Assembly (NCBI GenBank): GCA_002492075.1
Contig: DKXD01000138.1
Coordinates: forward strand, 1-14,838
Origin: Ruminococcaceae bacterium UBA7135
GTDB taxonomy: Bacteria > Bacillota > Clostridia > Oscillospirales > Ruminococcaceae
DNA: 14,838 nt
Direction: 5' to 3'
This document shows positions 8,292-14,814 of this stretch, in pieces. How positions within the stretch are numbered: the stretch's first letter is position 1; each line of letters starts with the position of its first letter. Position numbers and translations under genes: made by a program. Under the pieces are notes generated by a model. That model had not been told where the DNA came from, did not search any database, and saw only the letters and a list, made by a program, of their open reading frames with translations.

Positions 8292-8321
8292 TTGACAGGA
8301 CCTTGCGTTTTGTGTTATAAC
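8292..8321 (+). promoter_or_regulatory. Candidate distal promoter upstream of trpB
   Basis: TTGACA (8292-8297) and TATAAC (8316-8321) are 18 bases apart, with a TG before the -10. A start near 8328 would give trpB a leader of roughly 180 bases that contains a short ORF and the palindrome at 8424-8437. Confidence 0.5.
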
Positions 8322-8338
8322 ATCTATAAGAGCGTAGT

Positions 8339-8428
8339 ATGTGTATTAACATCATACCGCTTTTAGGGGGATATTCTATACCTTTCTTACTGACATATCT
8401 ATTATATCATAACAATTTCTCGCCGTGA
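8339..8428 (+). CDS. Possible 29-residue leader peptide upstream of trpB
   Basis: ATG at 8339 opens 29 codons ending in TGA at 8426-8428. The predicted peptide is hydrophobic (MCINIIPLLGGYSIPFLLT...) and has no tryptophan, so it is not a classical trp attenuator leader. A weak AAGAG precedes the ATG, close to the predicted 5' end from the distal promoter. The stop codon falls inside the 14-bp palindrome before the proximal promoter. It may be a chance ORF. Confidence 0.2.
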   Translation: MCINIIPLLGGYSIPFLLTYLLYHNNFSP

Positions 8429-8437
8429 AATTTCACG
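8424..8437. promoter_or_regulatory. 14-bp palindrome (putative operator) upstream of trpB
   Basis: CGTGAAATTTCACG is a perfect palindrome ending six bases before the proximal -35 of trpB. Its position suits a dimeric transcription factor. The half-site TTTCACG is also the core of the direct repeats upstream of the BspA-like gene. Confidence 0.45.
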
Positions 8438-8443
8438 AATGAC

Positions 8444-8472
8444 TTGACATAATAAGAAAATTGTGCTATACT
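8444..8472 (+). promoter_or_regulatory. Proximal sigma-A promoter of trpB
   Basis: TTGACA (8444-8449) and TATACT (8467-8472) are 17 bases apart, with an extended -10 TGC. The start would fall near 8479, about 30 bases before the trpB ATG. This is the best-matched promoter for the gene. Confidence 0.85.
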
Positions 8473-8510
8473 AAATGATGATATTATAAAATACACTAAT
8501 GGAGGTTACT

Positions 8511-9728
8511 ATGAAATACGGCGATATTGATTTCGATACCTATTTGAAAACGCACCCCGATAAGAACGGCTACTTTGGGAAATACGGCGGCGCATATATC
8601 CCCGACGATCTGAAAAAGGCTATGGACGAGATAACCGAGGCGTACTTTACCATCTGCAAGTCCTCAAAGTTCATAAGCGAGCTTCGCAGAATACGCAAGG
8701 AGTTTCAGGGCCGCCCTACGCCCATTTCATATCTTGAGCGTCTTTCGGCGAAAGTCGGACACGTTCAACTGTATGTAAAGCGTGAGGATCTGAACCACAC
8801 GGGCGCTCATAAGCTCAATCACTGCATGGGCGAGGCGCTGTTGGCAAAGTATATGGGCAAAAAGAAGATAATCGCGGAAACAGGCGCAGGACAGCATGGC
8901 GTAGCTCTTGCGACGGCGGCGGCGTATTTCGGGCTGGAGTGCGATATCTATATGGGCGCTGTGGATATCAAGAAGCAGGCACCCAATGTTGCACGTATGA
9001 AGATACTCGGCGCTAACGTGGTCGAGGTCACCGATGGTCTGCAAACGCTGAAAGAAGCGGTAGACGCGGCGTTCGCGGCGTATCTGAACGACTACAAGAA
9101 CTGCATTTATTGCATAGGCTCGGTAGTGGGACCGCACCCGTTCCCGATGATGGTTCGCGATTTCCAAAGCGTTGTCGGTATCGAAGCTCGCGAACAGTTT
9201 ATCGAAATGACAGGCGAACTGCCCGATGCGGTAGTTGCGTGCGTTGGCGGCGGCTCTAACTCTATGGGCATATTCGCGGGATTTTTGAACGATCCCGTGG
9301 AAATATACGGCGTTGAACCGTTGGGACGCGGTCCGAAGCTCGGCGATCACGCGGCTTCGCTCACATACGGCTCTGAGGGCATCATGCACGGCTTTAATTC
9401 CATTATGCTCAAGGACGAGAACGGCGACCCAGCTCCCGTATATTCGGTAGCAAGTGGTCTTGATTATCCCGCGGCGGGGCCCGAACACGCGTATCTTCAC
9501 GATATAGGGCGCGTTAAGTATGGCGTTGTGGATGACGAGGAAACCATAGACGCGTTCTTTACGCTTTCAAGACTTGAAGGTATCATTCCCGCGATAGAAA
9601 GCTCACACGCTGTGGCTTATGCAATGAAGCTCGCCAAGGAAATGGATACGGGTTCCATACTCATCAACCTTTCGGGGCGCGGCGACAAGGATATGGATTA
9701 TATCATCAAGAAGTATGGTATAAGATGA
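8511..9728 (+). CDS. trpB: Tryptophan synthase beta chain
   Basis: TrpB condenses indole with L-serine to make tryptophan using pyridoxal phosphate, normally in complex with TrpA. The 405 residues cover the whole family length. Visible landmarks are KREDLNHTGAHK with the cofactor lysine at residue 101, ETGAGQHG (123-130, with the catalytic glutamate), SVVGPHPFPMMVRDFQ (204-219), the phosphate-binding GGGSN (246-250), EGIIPAIESSHA and LSGRGDKD near the C-terminus. I start at ATG 8511: an upstream in-frame ATG at 8499 is part of the GGAGG ribosome binding site. No trpA or other trp gene is adjacent. The gene is bounded by its own promoters and terminator, so it is probably monocistronic. The catalytic call is firm; whether it works with a distant TrpA or alone with free indole is open. 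Confidence 0.95.
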   Translation: MKYGDIDFDTYLKTHPDKNGYFGKYGGAYIPDDLKKAMDEITEAYFTICKSSKFISELRRIRKEFQGRPTPISYLERLSAKVGHVQLYVKREDLNHTGAHKLNHCMGEALLAKYMGKKKIIAETGAGQHGVALATAAAYFGLECDIYMGAVDIKKQAPNVARMKILGANVVEVTDGLQTLKEAVDAAFAAYLNDYKNCIYCIGSVVGPHPFPMMVRDFQSVVGIEAREQFIEMTGELPDAVVACVGGGSNSMGIFAGFLNDPVEIYGVEPLGRGPKLGDHAASLTYGSEGIMHGFNSIMLKDENGDPAPVYSVASGLDYPAAGPEHAYLHDIGRVKYGVVDDEETIDAFFTLSRLEGIIPAIESSHAVAYAMKLAKEMDTGSILINLSGRGDKDMDYIIKKYGIR

Positions 9729-9755
9729 TCCGGCGGCAGTACGCTGAATACAAAG

Positions 9756-9800
9756 AGCTTCCCCCTCGGCGTTGAGCTTGCGGGGGCGGCTTTTGTTTTA
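9756..9800 (+). terminator. Intrinsic terminator of trpB
   Basis: AGC..CCCCC (9756-9765) pairs with GGGGG..GCT (9782-9791) across a two-base internal mismatch and a structured loop, followed by TTTTGTTTTA. It begins 28 bases after the trpB stop. Confidence 0.75.
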
Positions 9801-9832
9801 TACCGATTTTCAATAGAAAGATATAAAATATG

Positions 9833-9868
9833 TTTTCTCTACCACTGCGAAGCTGGAGGGAGAGAAAA
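9833..9868. repeat. Inverted repeat between trpB and the DUF3737 gene
   Basis: TTTTCTCT (9833-9840) is complementary to AGAGAAAA (9861-9868), with a further partial CC/GG match inside. No T-run follows on the plus strand. Its role is unknown; it could be leader structure or an operator. Confidence 0.45.
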
Positions 9869-9919
9869 TAAGATAATGTGTCTGCTTTTATTGATATTTC
9901 AATTAAATATTTTCAAAAC

Positions 9920-9958
9920 TTTGCTGTTTCTCCCGCCGCAGGCAAGGGAAACAGCAAA
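9920..9958 (+). promoter_or_regulatory. Stable leader hairpin abutting the DUF3737 ribosome binding site
   Basis: TTTGCTGTTT (9920-9929) pairs with AAACAGCAAA (9949-9958), then CCC with GGG and GCC with GGC, with a GCA loop and two small bulges. The 3' foot of the stem runs directly into the AAGGGG ribosome binding site before ATG 9973. No T-run follows on the plus strand, so it looks more like a translation or stability element than a terminator. No promoter for this gene is clear upstream. Confidence 0.5.
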
Positions 9959-9972
9959 AAGGGGCAAACAAT

Positions 9973-10824
9973 ATGAAAACAATTAACTATATGTCATTTG
10001 ACAATGAAAGAGCGCTTTACGGAGAGAGCGGCTTGATACTTAACAGGTGCAGATTTGAGGGAGAAGAGGACGGCGAAAGCGCTTGCAAGGAGTGCAGTGA
10101 TGTTATCGCAAAGGAGTGCTTTTTCGATCTGCGGTATCCGTTCTGGCATAACCAAGGGCTTAAAATAGCGAACTCCCAAATGACGGAGAACTGCCGCGCG
10201 GCGTTATGGTATTCTCATAATATTGAGATAACGGACTGTAGGCTTCATGGAATAAAAGCTCTTCGCGAATGTGGAAATGTAAAGATCAGCGGATGCGATA
10301 TCATCTCTCCCGAATTCGGCTGGTCGGTAAGCGGTATGGAAATGACAGGCTGCACCGCCGAAAGCGAATATTTTATGATGCGTTCGAGCATGCTAACGTT
10401 TAATAACGTTGTTTTCAAGGGGAGGTATTCGTTTCAGTATATTGAGAATTCAAAGTTTGAGGATTGCGTTTTTAATACCAAGGACGCGTTCTGGCACGCG
10501 AAAAATGTGACCTTAAAAAACTGCATTATAGAGGGCGAGTATCTTGCGTGGTATTCCGAAAACGTTACGTTCGACCATTGCAGAATAGTCGGCACTCAGC
10601 CGCTTTGTTACTGCAAGGGTCTGCGGCTTGTTGAGTGTGAGATGATTGATGCCGATTTGGCGTTTGAAAAATCCGATGTCGAGGCGTGTGTCACAACTAC
10701 GATGATCAGCGTGAAAAATCCGCTGTCGGGGCATATATGCGTTCCGAGCGTCGGAGAGATCATACGCGATGATGAAAACTCGCGCGGCGAGGTGATCATC
10801 TGCAAAAACAGCTGCTGTGCGTAG
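9973..10824 (+). CDS. DUF3737 family protein (right-handed beta-helix fold)
   Basis: The 283 residues match the DUF3737 family in length and layout: an N-terminal MSFDNERALYG, then about a dozen short degenerate strand repeats of the type VTLKNCIIEGEYLAWYSENV, and a C-terminal GEIIRDDEN segment. This repeat rhythm predicts a right-handed parallel beta-helix, the fold of pectate lyases and other carbohydrate-active proteins, but I see no catalytic set and claim no enzyme activity. There is no signal peptide, so the protein should be cytoplasmic. It is rich in cysteine, with CC near the end. The start is ATG 9973 after an AAGGGG site. It stands alone between the trpB terminator and spoVT. Function is unknown for the family. 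Confidence 0.85.
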   Translation: MKTINYMSFDNERALYGESGLILNRCRFEGEEDGESACKECSDVIAKECFFDLRYPFWHNQGLKIANSQMTENCRAALWYSHNIEITDCRLHGIKALRECGNVKISGCDIISPEFGWSVSGMEMTGCTAESEYFMMRSSMLTFNNVVFKGRYSFQYIENSKFEDCVFNTKDAFWHAKNVTLKNCIIEGEYLAWYSENVTFDHCRIVGTQPLCYCKGLRLVECEMIDADLAFEKSDVEACVTTTMISVKNPLSGHICVPSVGEIIRDDENSRGEVIICKNSCCA

Positions 10825-11105
10825 CGATCGCTGCTTTCATTTTGGGAAATTCCTCAAAAAATGTCGAAAGTATGAATAATTCTCACAAATCAGCAGACAA
10901 TACTTTACAGCATAGGCTGTTAAAGCGGCGCCGCGTTGATCGGACGGAGTTTTTGCGGTGCTTCTTTAAGTGAAGTCGAAGTTGGGTCGGAAAGTGTGAG
11001 TTTTAGGATACGCACAAAACCGATTCGATAAAACTTCCAAAATTTCAGCCCTGAACAAATCCCATCGGGTCTGAAAACGATCAATTATTATGGAGGAATT
11101 TATAT
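10825..11105. other. Gene-free stretch before spoVT
   Basis: No ORF, convincing terminator or well-matched promoter was found in these 281 bases. A small ACAGC/GCTGT stem lies near 10907-10920 and an 8-bp CGGCGCCG palindrome near 10926-10933. spoVT is usually driven by sigma-G, but the matches here are too poor to call. The GGAGG ribosome binding site of spoVT lies just before 11106. Confidence 0.5.
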
Positions 11106-11651
11106 ATGAAGGCAACGGGCATAGTCCGCAGAATAGACGATCTCGGAAGAATAGTTATCCCAAAGGAAATACGCCGCACCATGCGGATAAGGGAGGGAGA
11201 TCCGCTGGAAATTTATACCAGCCCCGACGGCGAGGTGATCTTCAAGAAATACTCTCCGATAGGAGAGATAAGCTCTACGGCGTCGCAGTACGCGGACGTT
11301 TTGTCGAAGGTGGGCGGAAGACCCGCCGTTATTTGCGACAGAGACCATGTTATCGCGGTCTCGGGCATAAGCAAAAAGGAAGTCATCGAGCGCAGGGTAT
11401 CGGGTTCGCTGGAGGACCTTATAGAGCAGCGTAAGTCATATGTGCTCAAAGACAACGAGCAGAAGCGCTTCAATCCGATAGAGGGCGTTGACAGATATGC
11501 GGTGGCGTGTTCGCCGATACTTGCATCGGGCGACGTCAACGGCGCGGTCATAATGCTAAGCTCCGACAGTGAAAACGACACAGCCACGGCGGAGCAGTCC
11601 GCGCTGGTTCAGGCGGCGGCGATGTATTTTGGCAAACAAATGGAAGAATAA
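11106..11651 (+). CDS. spoVT: Stage V sporulation protein T, transcriptional regulator
   Basis: SpoVT adjusts late forespore gene expression, acting on sigma-G-dependent genes in Bacillus. The 181 residues agree with the usual length of about 178. The N-terminal 50 residues form an AbrB-type swapped-hairpin DNA-binding domain: MKATGIVRRIDDLGRIVIPK, then RRTMRIREGDPLEIY. The rest is the GAF-like sensor domain, including ADVLSKVGGRPAVI and a GAVIMLSSD core. ATG 11106 has GGAGG nine bases upstream. The gene ends at a terminator shared with the opposing operon. AbrB, a shorter paralogue, is ruled out by the C-terminal domain. Its presence suggests that the organism forms, or descends from formers of, endospores. 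Confidence 0.95.
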   Translation: MKATGIVRRIDDLGRIVIPKEIRRTMRIREGDPLEIYTSPDGEVIFKKYSPIGEISSTASQYADVLSKVGGRPAVICDRDHVIAVSGISKKEVIERRVSGSLEDLIEQRKSYVLKDNEQKRFNPIEGVDRYAVACSPILASGDVNGAVIMLSSDSENDTATAEQSALVQAAAMYFGKQMEE

Positions 11652-11653
11652 CC

Positions 11654-11694
11654 AAAAAACGCTTCGAGGCGTCAGCCGCTCGAAGCGTTTTTGG
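11654..11694. terminator. Bidirectional terminator between spoVT and the lipid kinase gene
   Basis: A perfect 14-bp stem (11655-11668 with 11679-11692) carries A-runs on the left arm and T-runs on the right, so either strand gives a hairpin ending in U-residues. It can end both converging transcripts. Confidence 0.9.
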
Positions 11695-11710
11695 TTTATC
11701 GAAAAGTTTA

Positions 11711-12607
11711 TCAAACGTTAGCCGCAATTTCTTCGCTTGAGGTTTCGGGAGAAGCCGCTTCCCCTGCCGAAACGCTGTAGCGCGTGACGTTAACATAGGT
11801 TTCGCCGTCTACCTGAAGCGGTGTGGGGCGGTCAAATTCCACGGTAATATTGTGACCTGTCATCACCTCGACCATTTTCTCGTGCTCGATATGCTTGCCC
11901 TTAAATATGGACGGAAACACCATAAGTGTTTTCAGCTTGCTTTTGCAGTGGAATACCACTGTTGAAAGCGTATGCTCGGGGTTCATACGATCCTGTCCGG
12001 GCGCTATGTTCATACCTCCGCCGTAAAATCTGCCGTTCATCGTCGGTGCAAGCCATACATGCTTGTATTCGTGCTTCACACCGTCAACGGTAATGATAGC
12101 GTTTCGCGGCTTAAAGTAGAACAGCATACCTTTTATTGCGATTGACGCGTAGTTTATGGGCTTATCGGTCTGTTTTTTCAGCTTGTCGCCCTCTTCGCAG
12201 CAATAACCGTCTATTCCGAAGCCGACGCCGTTGAAGAAAAAAATTCGTTTGCAGCCGTTTATGGAAACGGTCGGAAGATATTTTAAATAATCGTTGATGA
12301 TAAAAACATCGCTGTCTTTTTTATCGATATCCGTTTTGAAATCATTGCCGCAGCCCGTTGGAAAATAGTACAGCGGGTGCTCGGGGAGTTTGCCGCCGAA
12401 CTTGTTGATGATGAAATGAATGGTGCCGTCGCCGCCCGCGATAACGATCTTTTCGTCTTTCGGAGCGGTACGTATAAATTCCCACAGATCGGTCTTGGTA
12501 AGATCTATGTAGTTCAGCGTTTCGGAGTTCAAGACCTCGGCTATTTTTTTTGCGTTCTCTTCTCCGTGCCGATTATCCGACAGGGGGTTGTAAAAAACAT
12601 TCGTCAT
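11711..12607 (-). CDS. Diacylglycerol kinase family (DagK/YegS-type) lipid kinase
   Basis: These soluble or membrane-associated enzymes phosphorylate diacylglycerol or related lipids with ATP, giving phosphatidic acid for reuse in phospholipid synthesis. The 298 residues show the nucleotide-binding GGDGT (residues 58-62 from this start), the PTGCGNDF element (83-90), a GVGFGIDG segment and the C-terminal small domain with TPLQVDGE. I chose ATG 12607: an in-frame TTG at 12616 lies only two bases from AAGGAG and inside the preceding gene. The ATG follows the plsC-type stop with two bases between, so translation is probably coupled. An acidic/Ser tail (ASPETSSEE) extends the C-terminus. Substrate is uncertain: diacylglycerol, undecaprenol-like or sphingoid substrates occur in this superfamily. 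Confidence 0.88.
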   Translation of the reverse strand: MTNVFYNPLSDNRHGEENAKKIAEVLNSETLNYIDLTKTDLWEFIRTAPKDEKIVIAGGDGTIHFIINKFGGKLPEHPLYYFPTGCGNDFKTDIDKKDSDVFIINDYLKYLPTVSINGCKRIFFFNGVGFGIDGYCCEEGDKLKKQTDKPINYASIAIKGMLFYFKPRNAIITVDGVKHEYKHVWLAPTMNGRFYGGGMNIAPGQDRMNPEHTLSTVVFHCKSKLKTLMVFPSIFKGKHIEHEKMVEVMTGHNITVEFDRPTPLQVDGETYVNVTRYSVSAGEAASPETSSEEIAANV

Positions 12608-12609
12608 AA

Positions 12610-13416
12610 TTACCAACGCTCCTTGTATTTGTCCAAATTATTCTGCATTGTTTTCCTTATTTTTGGCGCAAGCTCGGTGGTTTTTTCTTTGGAGGGTCTT
12701 ATGATCTCCAGAATATCGAAATAAACGTCTGTTTTGTGAAAGGGGAAGTTTTTGTGTATGTTTTCCGTTCCGCAGATAGTAGATACCACTATCGGGCAGT
12801 CCGCCTTTAACGCGACCTTTAAGCAGCCTGCCTTAAACTCCTGCAGCTCGCAGCAGGTGCCGCGGTGTCCTTCGGGAAACACTCCTATCGATACCGCGCC
12901 CGATCTTACAAGCTCTGCCGCGCGGGCTATGGACTTTGCGGCGCTTTTGGGATTGTCGCGGTCTATCGAAACATAGCAGCAGCGGCTCATCAAATGCCGA
13001 CCTATCGGTATCTTGTAGTTGGAGGGCTTTGTAATAAACGCAAGCGGCGTTTTTTTCAGCGCAACGCACTGTGCCATATTATCGAAACGCGATAGGTGGT
13101 TGGAAACGAACAGAAACTTCTCGTTTTTGGGAACTTTTTCAAGTCCCGTAATATGTATTTTTACCCGCGCCGCCGAGCAAACAAACCAATAAGCCGCGTT
13201 CAGCAGGTGCTGATAGAACCGCGACGGTTTTTCATACTCCTTTTTTACGGGAATAAAAAAGCACGTCAGCCACAGCAGAAACCAGAAAAGCAGGGAAAAC
13301 GCAGGTACACAGACGATAAAACACACCGGAAGTATCCATATCTGCGCGAAGGACGCCGCCTTCAGTGCGGTAAAAATGCCCGCCGCGATAATACTGAGAA
13401 TAACGATAATCGGCAT
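12610..13416 (-). CDS. plsC: 1-acyl-sn-glycerol-3-phosphate acyltransferase (PlsC-type)
   Basis: PlsC adds the second acyl chain to lysophosphatidic acid, making phosphatidic acid at the inner membrane face. The 268 residues contain two hydrophobic N-terminal segments (about 3-20 and 28-55), the catalytic HX4D box as NHLSRFD (H107, D112), a block II region with SIDRDN (150-155), and block III as FPEGHRG (180-186), where the common form is PEGTRS. The start ATG has an AAGGAAGG ribosome binding site. It begins 27 bases after the CAP lipoprotein stop and ends two bases before the lipid kinase start, so it is the middle gene of an operon. The acyltransferase family is certain; acyl acceptor specificity is inferred, and a lysolipid or other glycerolipid acceptor is possible. 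Confidence 0.87.
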   Translation of the reverse strand: MPIIVILSIIAAGIFTALKAASFAQIWILPVCFIVCVPAFSLLFWFLLWLTCFFIPVKKEYEKPSRFYQHLLNAAYWFVCSAARVKIHITGLEKVPKNEKFLFVSNHLSRFDNMAQCVALKKTPLAFITKPSNYKIPIGRHLMSRCCYVSIDRDNPKSAAKSIARAAELVRSGAVSIGVFPEGHRGTCCELQEFKAGCLKVALKADCPIVVSTICGTENIHKNFPFHKTDVYFDILEIIRPSKEKTTELAPKIRKTMQNNLDKYKERW

Positions 13417-13443
13417 TTTCGCCCTTCCTTTCCGACTGAAAGG

Positions 13444-14619
13444 TCAACCCGCGAATATCTGCGTCCAATAGACTCCGTATTTGGAATTATTGTCGTGATA
13501 GCAACCCACGCCTATCGAGGTGTAATCAGTGTTCAGAATGTTTGCGCGGTGTCCCGGAGAGTTCATCCATCCATTCACTACGTCTTTGGGAGTTCTTTGT
13601 CCTGCGGCGATGTTCTCTCCGGCGGTGTGCACTCCGTTCAAGCTCATAACATATTTTAGCGGATTAGAACCGTCGGGGCGTTTGTGATCGAAATTGCTCA
13701 CAATCTCCGTGCTGCGCAGCTGCGCGTATTCATTTAGGGTGGCGTTCGCGGTGAGCGGGGAAAGGTTATATTTCGCACGCTCAACGTTTACCAGTCTAAT
13801 AACCTCGGCGGCGTATGCGCTTTCGTCCTCTATCTGCGGAATAGCTTTGGATTCCGTTTTACCGCAGTGATCGCATATGCGCTGCTGCTCACCCGCGGAG
13901 GACACCGTCGCTTCTCTTACGGTTGCCCAGCTGCTCCAGCTGTGTCCCGTTGCGTTGGTCTGCGCATCGCGGTATTGCTTGCCGCAGATCGAGCAGGTGT
14001 GGAGCATGTATCCGCCGTGCTCGCAGTCGGCATCCACCTTTTGCGAGGAGTATTTGTGCCCCGTGGCGTTGGTGATGTTGTCGTTATGCTTTTGTCCGCA
14101 GCGGTTGCATACGAATTGAGTGTATCCGTTTGCGGTGCAGGTGGGCTTAACAACGGTCTGTGTGTAGTCGTGCCCCAAGGCTTCAACAGTATCCGTGGTG
14201 TATTGATCGCCGCAAGCGCAAGTGTGAACGGTGTAGCCCGGTTCGACGCAAGTGGGCGCGACCGTTTTGGATGTGTATGTATGCTTATGAGCTTCGGACG
14301 TGCTTTCCGAGGAGGAGCTTGTCGGCACACTTGAAGAGGATTGCCCGGAGCTTGTCCCGCCGCTTTCGCTTGACGAGACGGCGCTCGAAGACGTGCTTTC
14401 CGAGGAGGAACTTGTCGGCACACTTGAAGAGGATTGCCCTGAGCTTGCCCCGCCGCTTTCGCTCGACGAGACGGTGTTCGACGAAGTATCCGCGTTCGAG
14501 GACACTGCGCTTTCCGCGGTACTTCCAAGCGGGATTTCCCGTTTATCCGAGCAGCCCGTCAAGCAAAGTGAAAATATCGTTGCGGACAAGAAAATCGATA
14601 GAAGCCTTTTGTTTTTCAT
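13444..14619 (-). CDS. CAP/SCP-domain lipoprotein with Ser-rich stalk and four His/Cys modules
   Basis: Predicted surface lipoprotein of 391 residues. The N-terminus has a signal sequence ending in a lipobox, LTGC with the lipidated cysteine at 23. A Ser-rich stalk (about 35-110) holds two 31-residue repeats. Four modules of about 38 residues follow (112-265), with the pattern HxY...C...GY...C..CG...ATG; the last lacks the first cysteine. The remainder is a CAP domain like YkwD, with FDHKRPDG, GENIAAG, GWMNSPGHRANILN and YGVYWTQIFA. CAP proteins in bacteria are extracellular, and their biochemical activity is mostly unsettled. Its first-gene position, with plsC 27 bases downstream, links it to lipid genes. 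The modules may bind metal, by analogy with Cys/His zinc sites; that is inference. Confidence 0.9.
   Translation of the reverse strand: MKNKRLLSIFLSATIFSLCLTGCSDKREIPLGSTAESAVSSNADTSSNTVSSSESGGASSGQSSSSVPTSSSSESTSSSAVSSSESGGTSSGQSSSSVPTSSSSESTSEAHKHTYTSKTVAPTCVEPGYTVHTCACGDQYTTDTVEALGHDYTQTVVKPTCTANGYTQFVCNRCGQKHNDNITNATGHKYSSQKVDADCEHGGYMLHTCSICGKQYRDAQTNATGHSWSSWATVREATVSSAGEQQRICDHCGKTESKAIPQIEDESAYAAEVIRLVNVERAKYNLSPLTANATLNEYAQLRSTEIVSNFDHKRPDGSNPLKYVMSLNGVHTAGENIAAGQRTPKDVVNGWMNSPGHRANILNTDYTSIGVGCYHDNNSKYGVYWTQIFAG
14298..14483 (-). repeat. 93-bp tandem duplication in the CAP lipoprotein stalk
   Basis: Copies at 14298-14390 and 14391-14483 are nearly identical and encode the 31-residue Ser/Gly stalk units. 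The near identity at synonymous positions suggests recent duplication or ongoing slippage. Confidence 0.85.
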
Positions 14620-14693
14620 AAGAAATCATTCCAATCATAAAAAAATAAAAAACCGAATATCTGTATGTCGCTAACTCATAATGTATCAATATT

Positions 14694-14722
14694 ATTTTAA
14701 CATATTTTCCGTGCAATGTCAA
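14694..14722 (-). promoter_or_regulatory. Sigma-A promoter of the CAP-plsC-kinase operon
   Basis: On the minus strand, TTGACA (14722-14717) and TAAAAT (14699-14694) are 17 bases apart, with an extended -10 TGT. The start would lie near 14687, giving a leader of about 68 bases that contains long T-runs before the GGAATG ribosome binding site. TTTTCAC sits immediately upstream of the -35. Confidence 0.8.
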
Positions 14723-14771
14723 TAGTGAAAATTCGGTAAGCGGACAAATGGAAAATTTTTGGCGTAAAATA

Positions 14772-14800
14772 TTGACACAACGCGGTTCTTGTGCTATAAT
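14772..14800 (+). promoter_or_regulatory. Perfect consensus promoter firing out of the right edge
   Basis: TTGACA (14772-14777) and TATAAT (14795-14800) are exactly 17 bases apart with TGC before the -10. The -10 sits inside an inverted repeat, TGTGCT (14790-14795) and AGCACA (14802-14807), a possible operator. It is back to back with the CAP operon promoter. The gene it serves lies outside the window. Confidence 0.85.
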
Positions 14801-14814
14801 AAGCACATAATGTA

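Noticed and set aside
8221..8498. T-box riboswitch or classical trp attenuator before trpB
   Set aside because: No T-box core sequence, no terminator/antiterminator pair, and no tryptophan codons in the short ORF.
10861..10910. Sigma-G promoter for spoVT
   Set aside because: GTATG and GAATA resemble the -35, but no CATNNTA-like -10 occurs at 17-18 bases.
14543..14806. 87-codon minus-strand ORF overlapping the CAP lipoprotein start
   Set aside because: It lies in another frame, spans the promoter of the CAP operon and shows no recognisable protein features.
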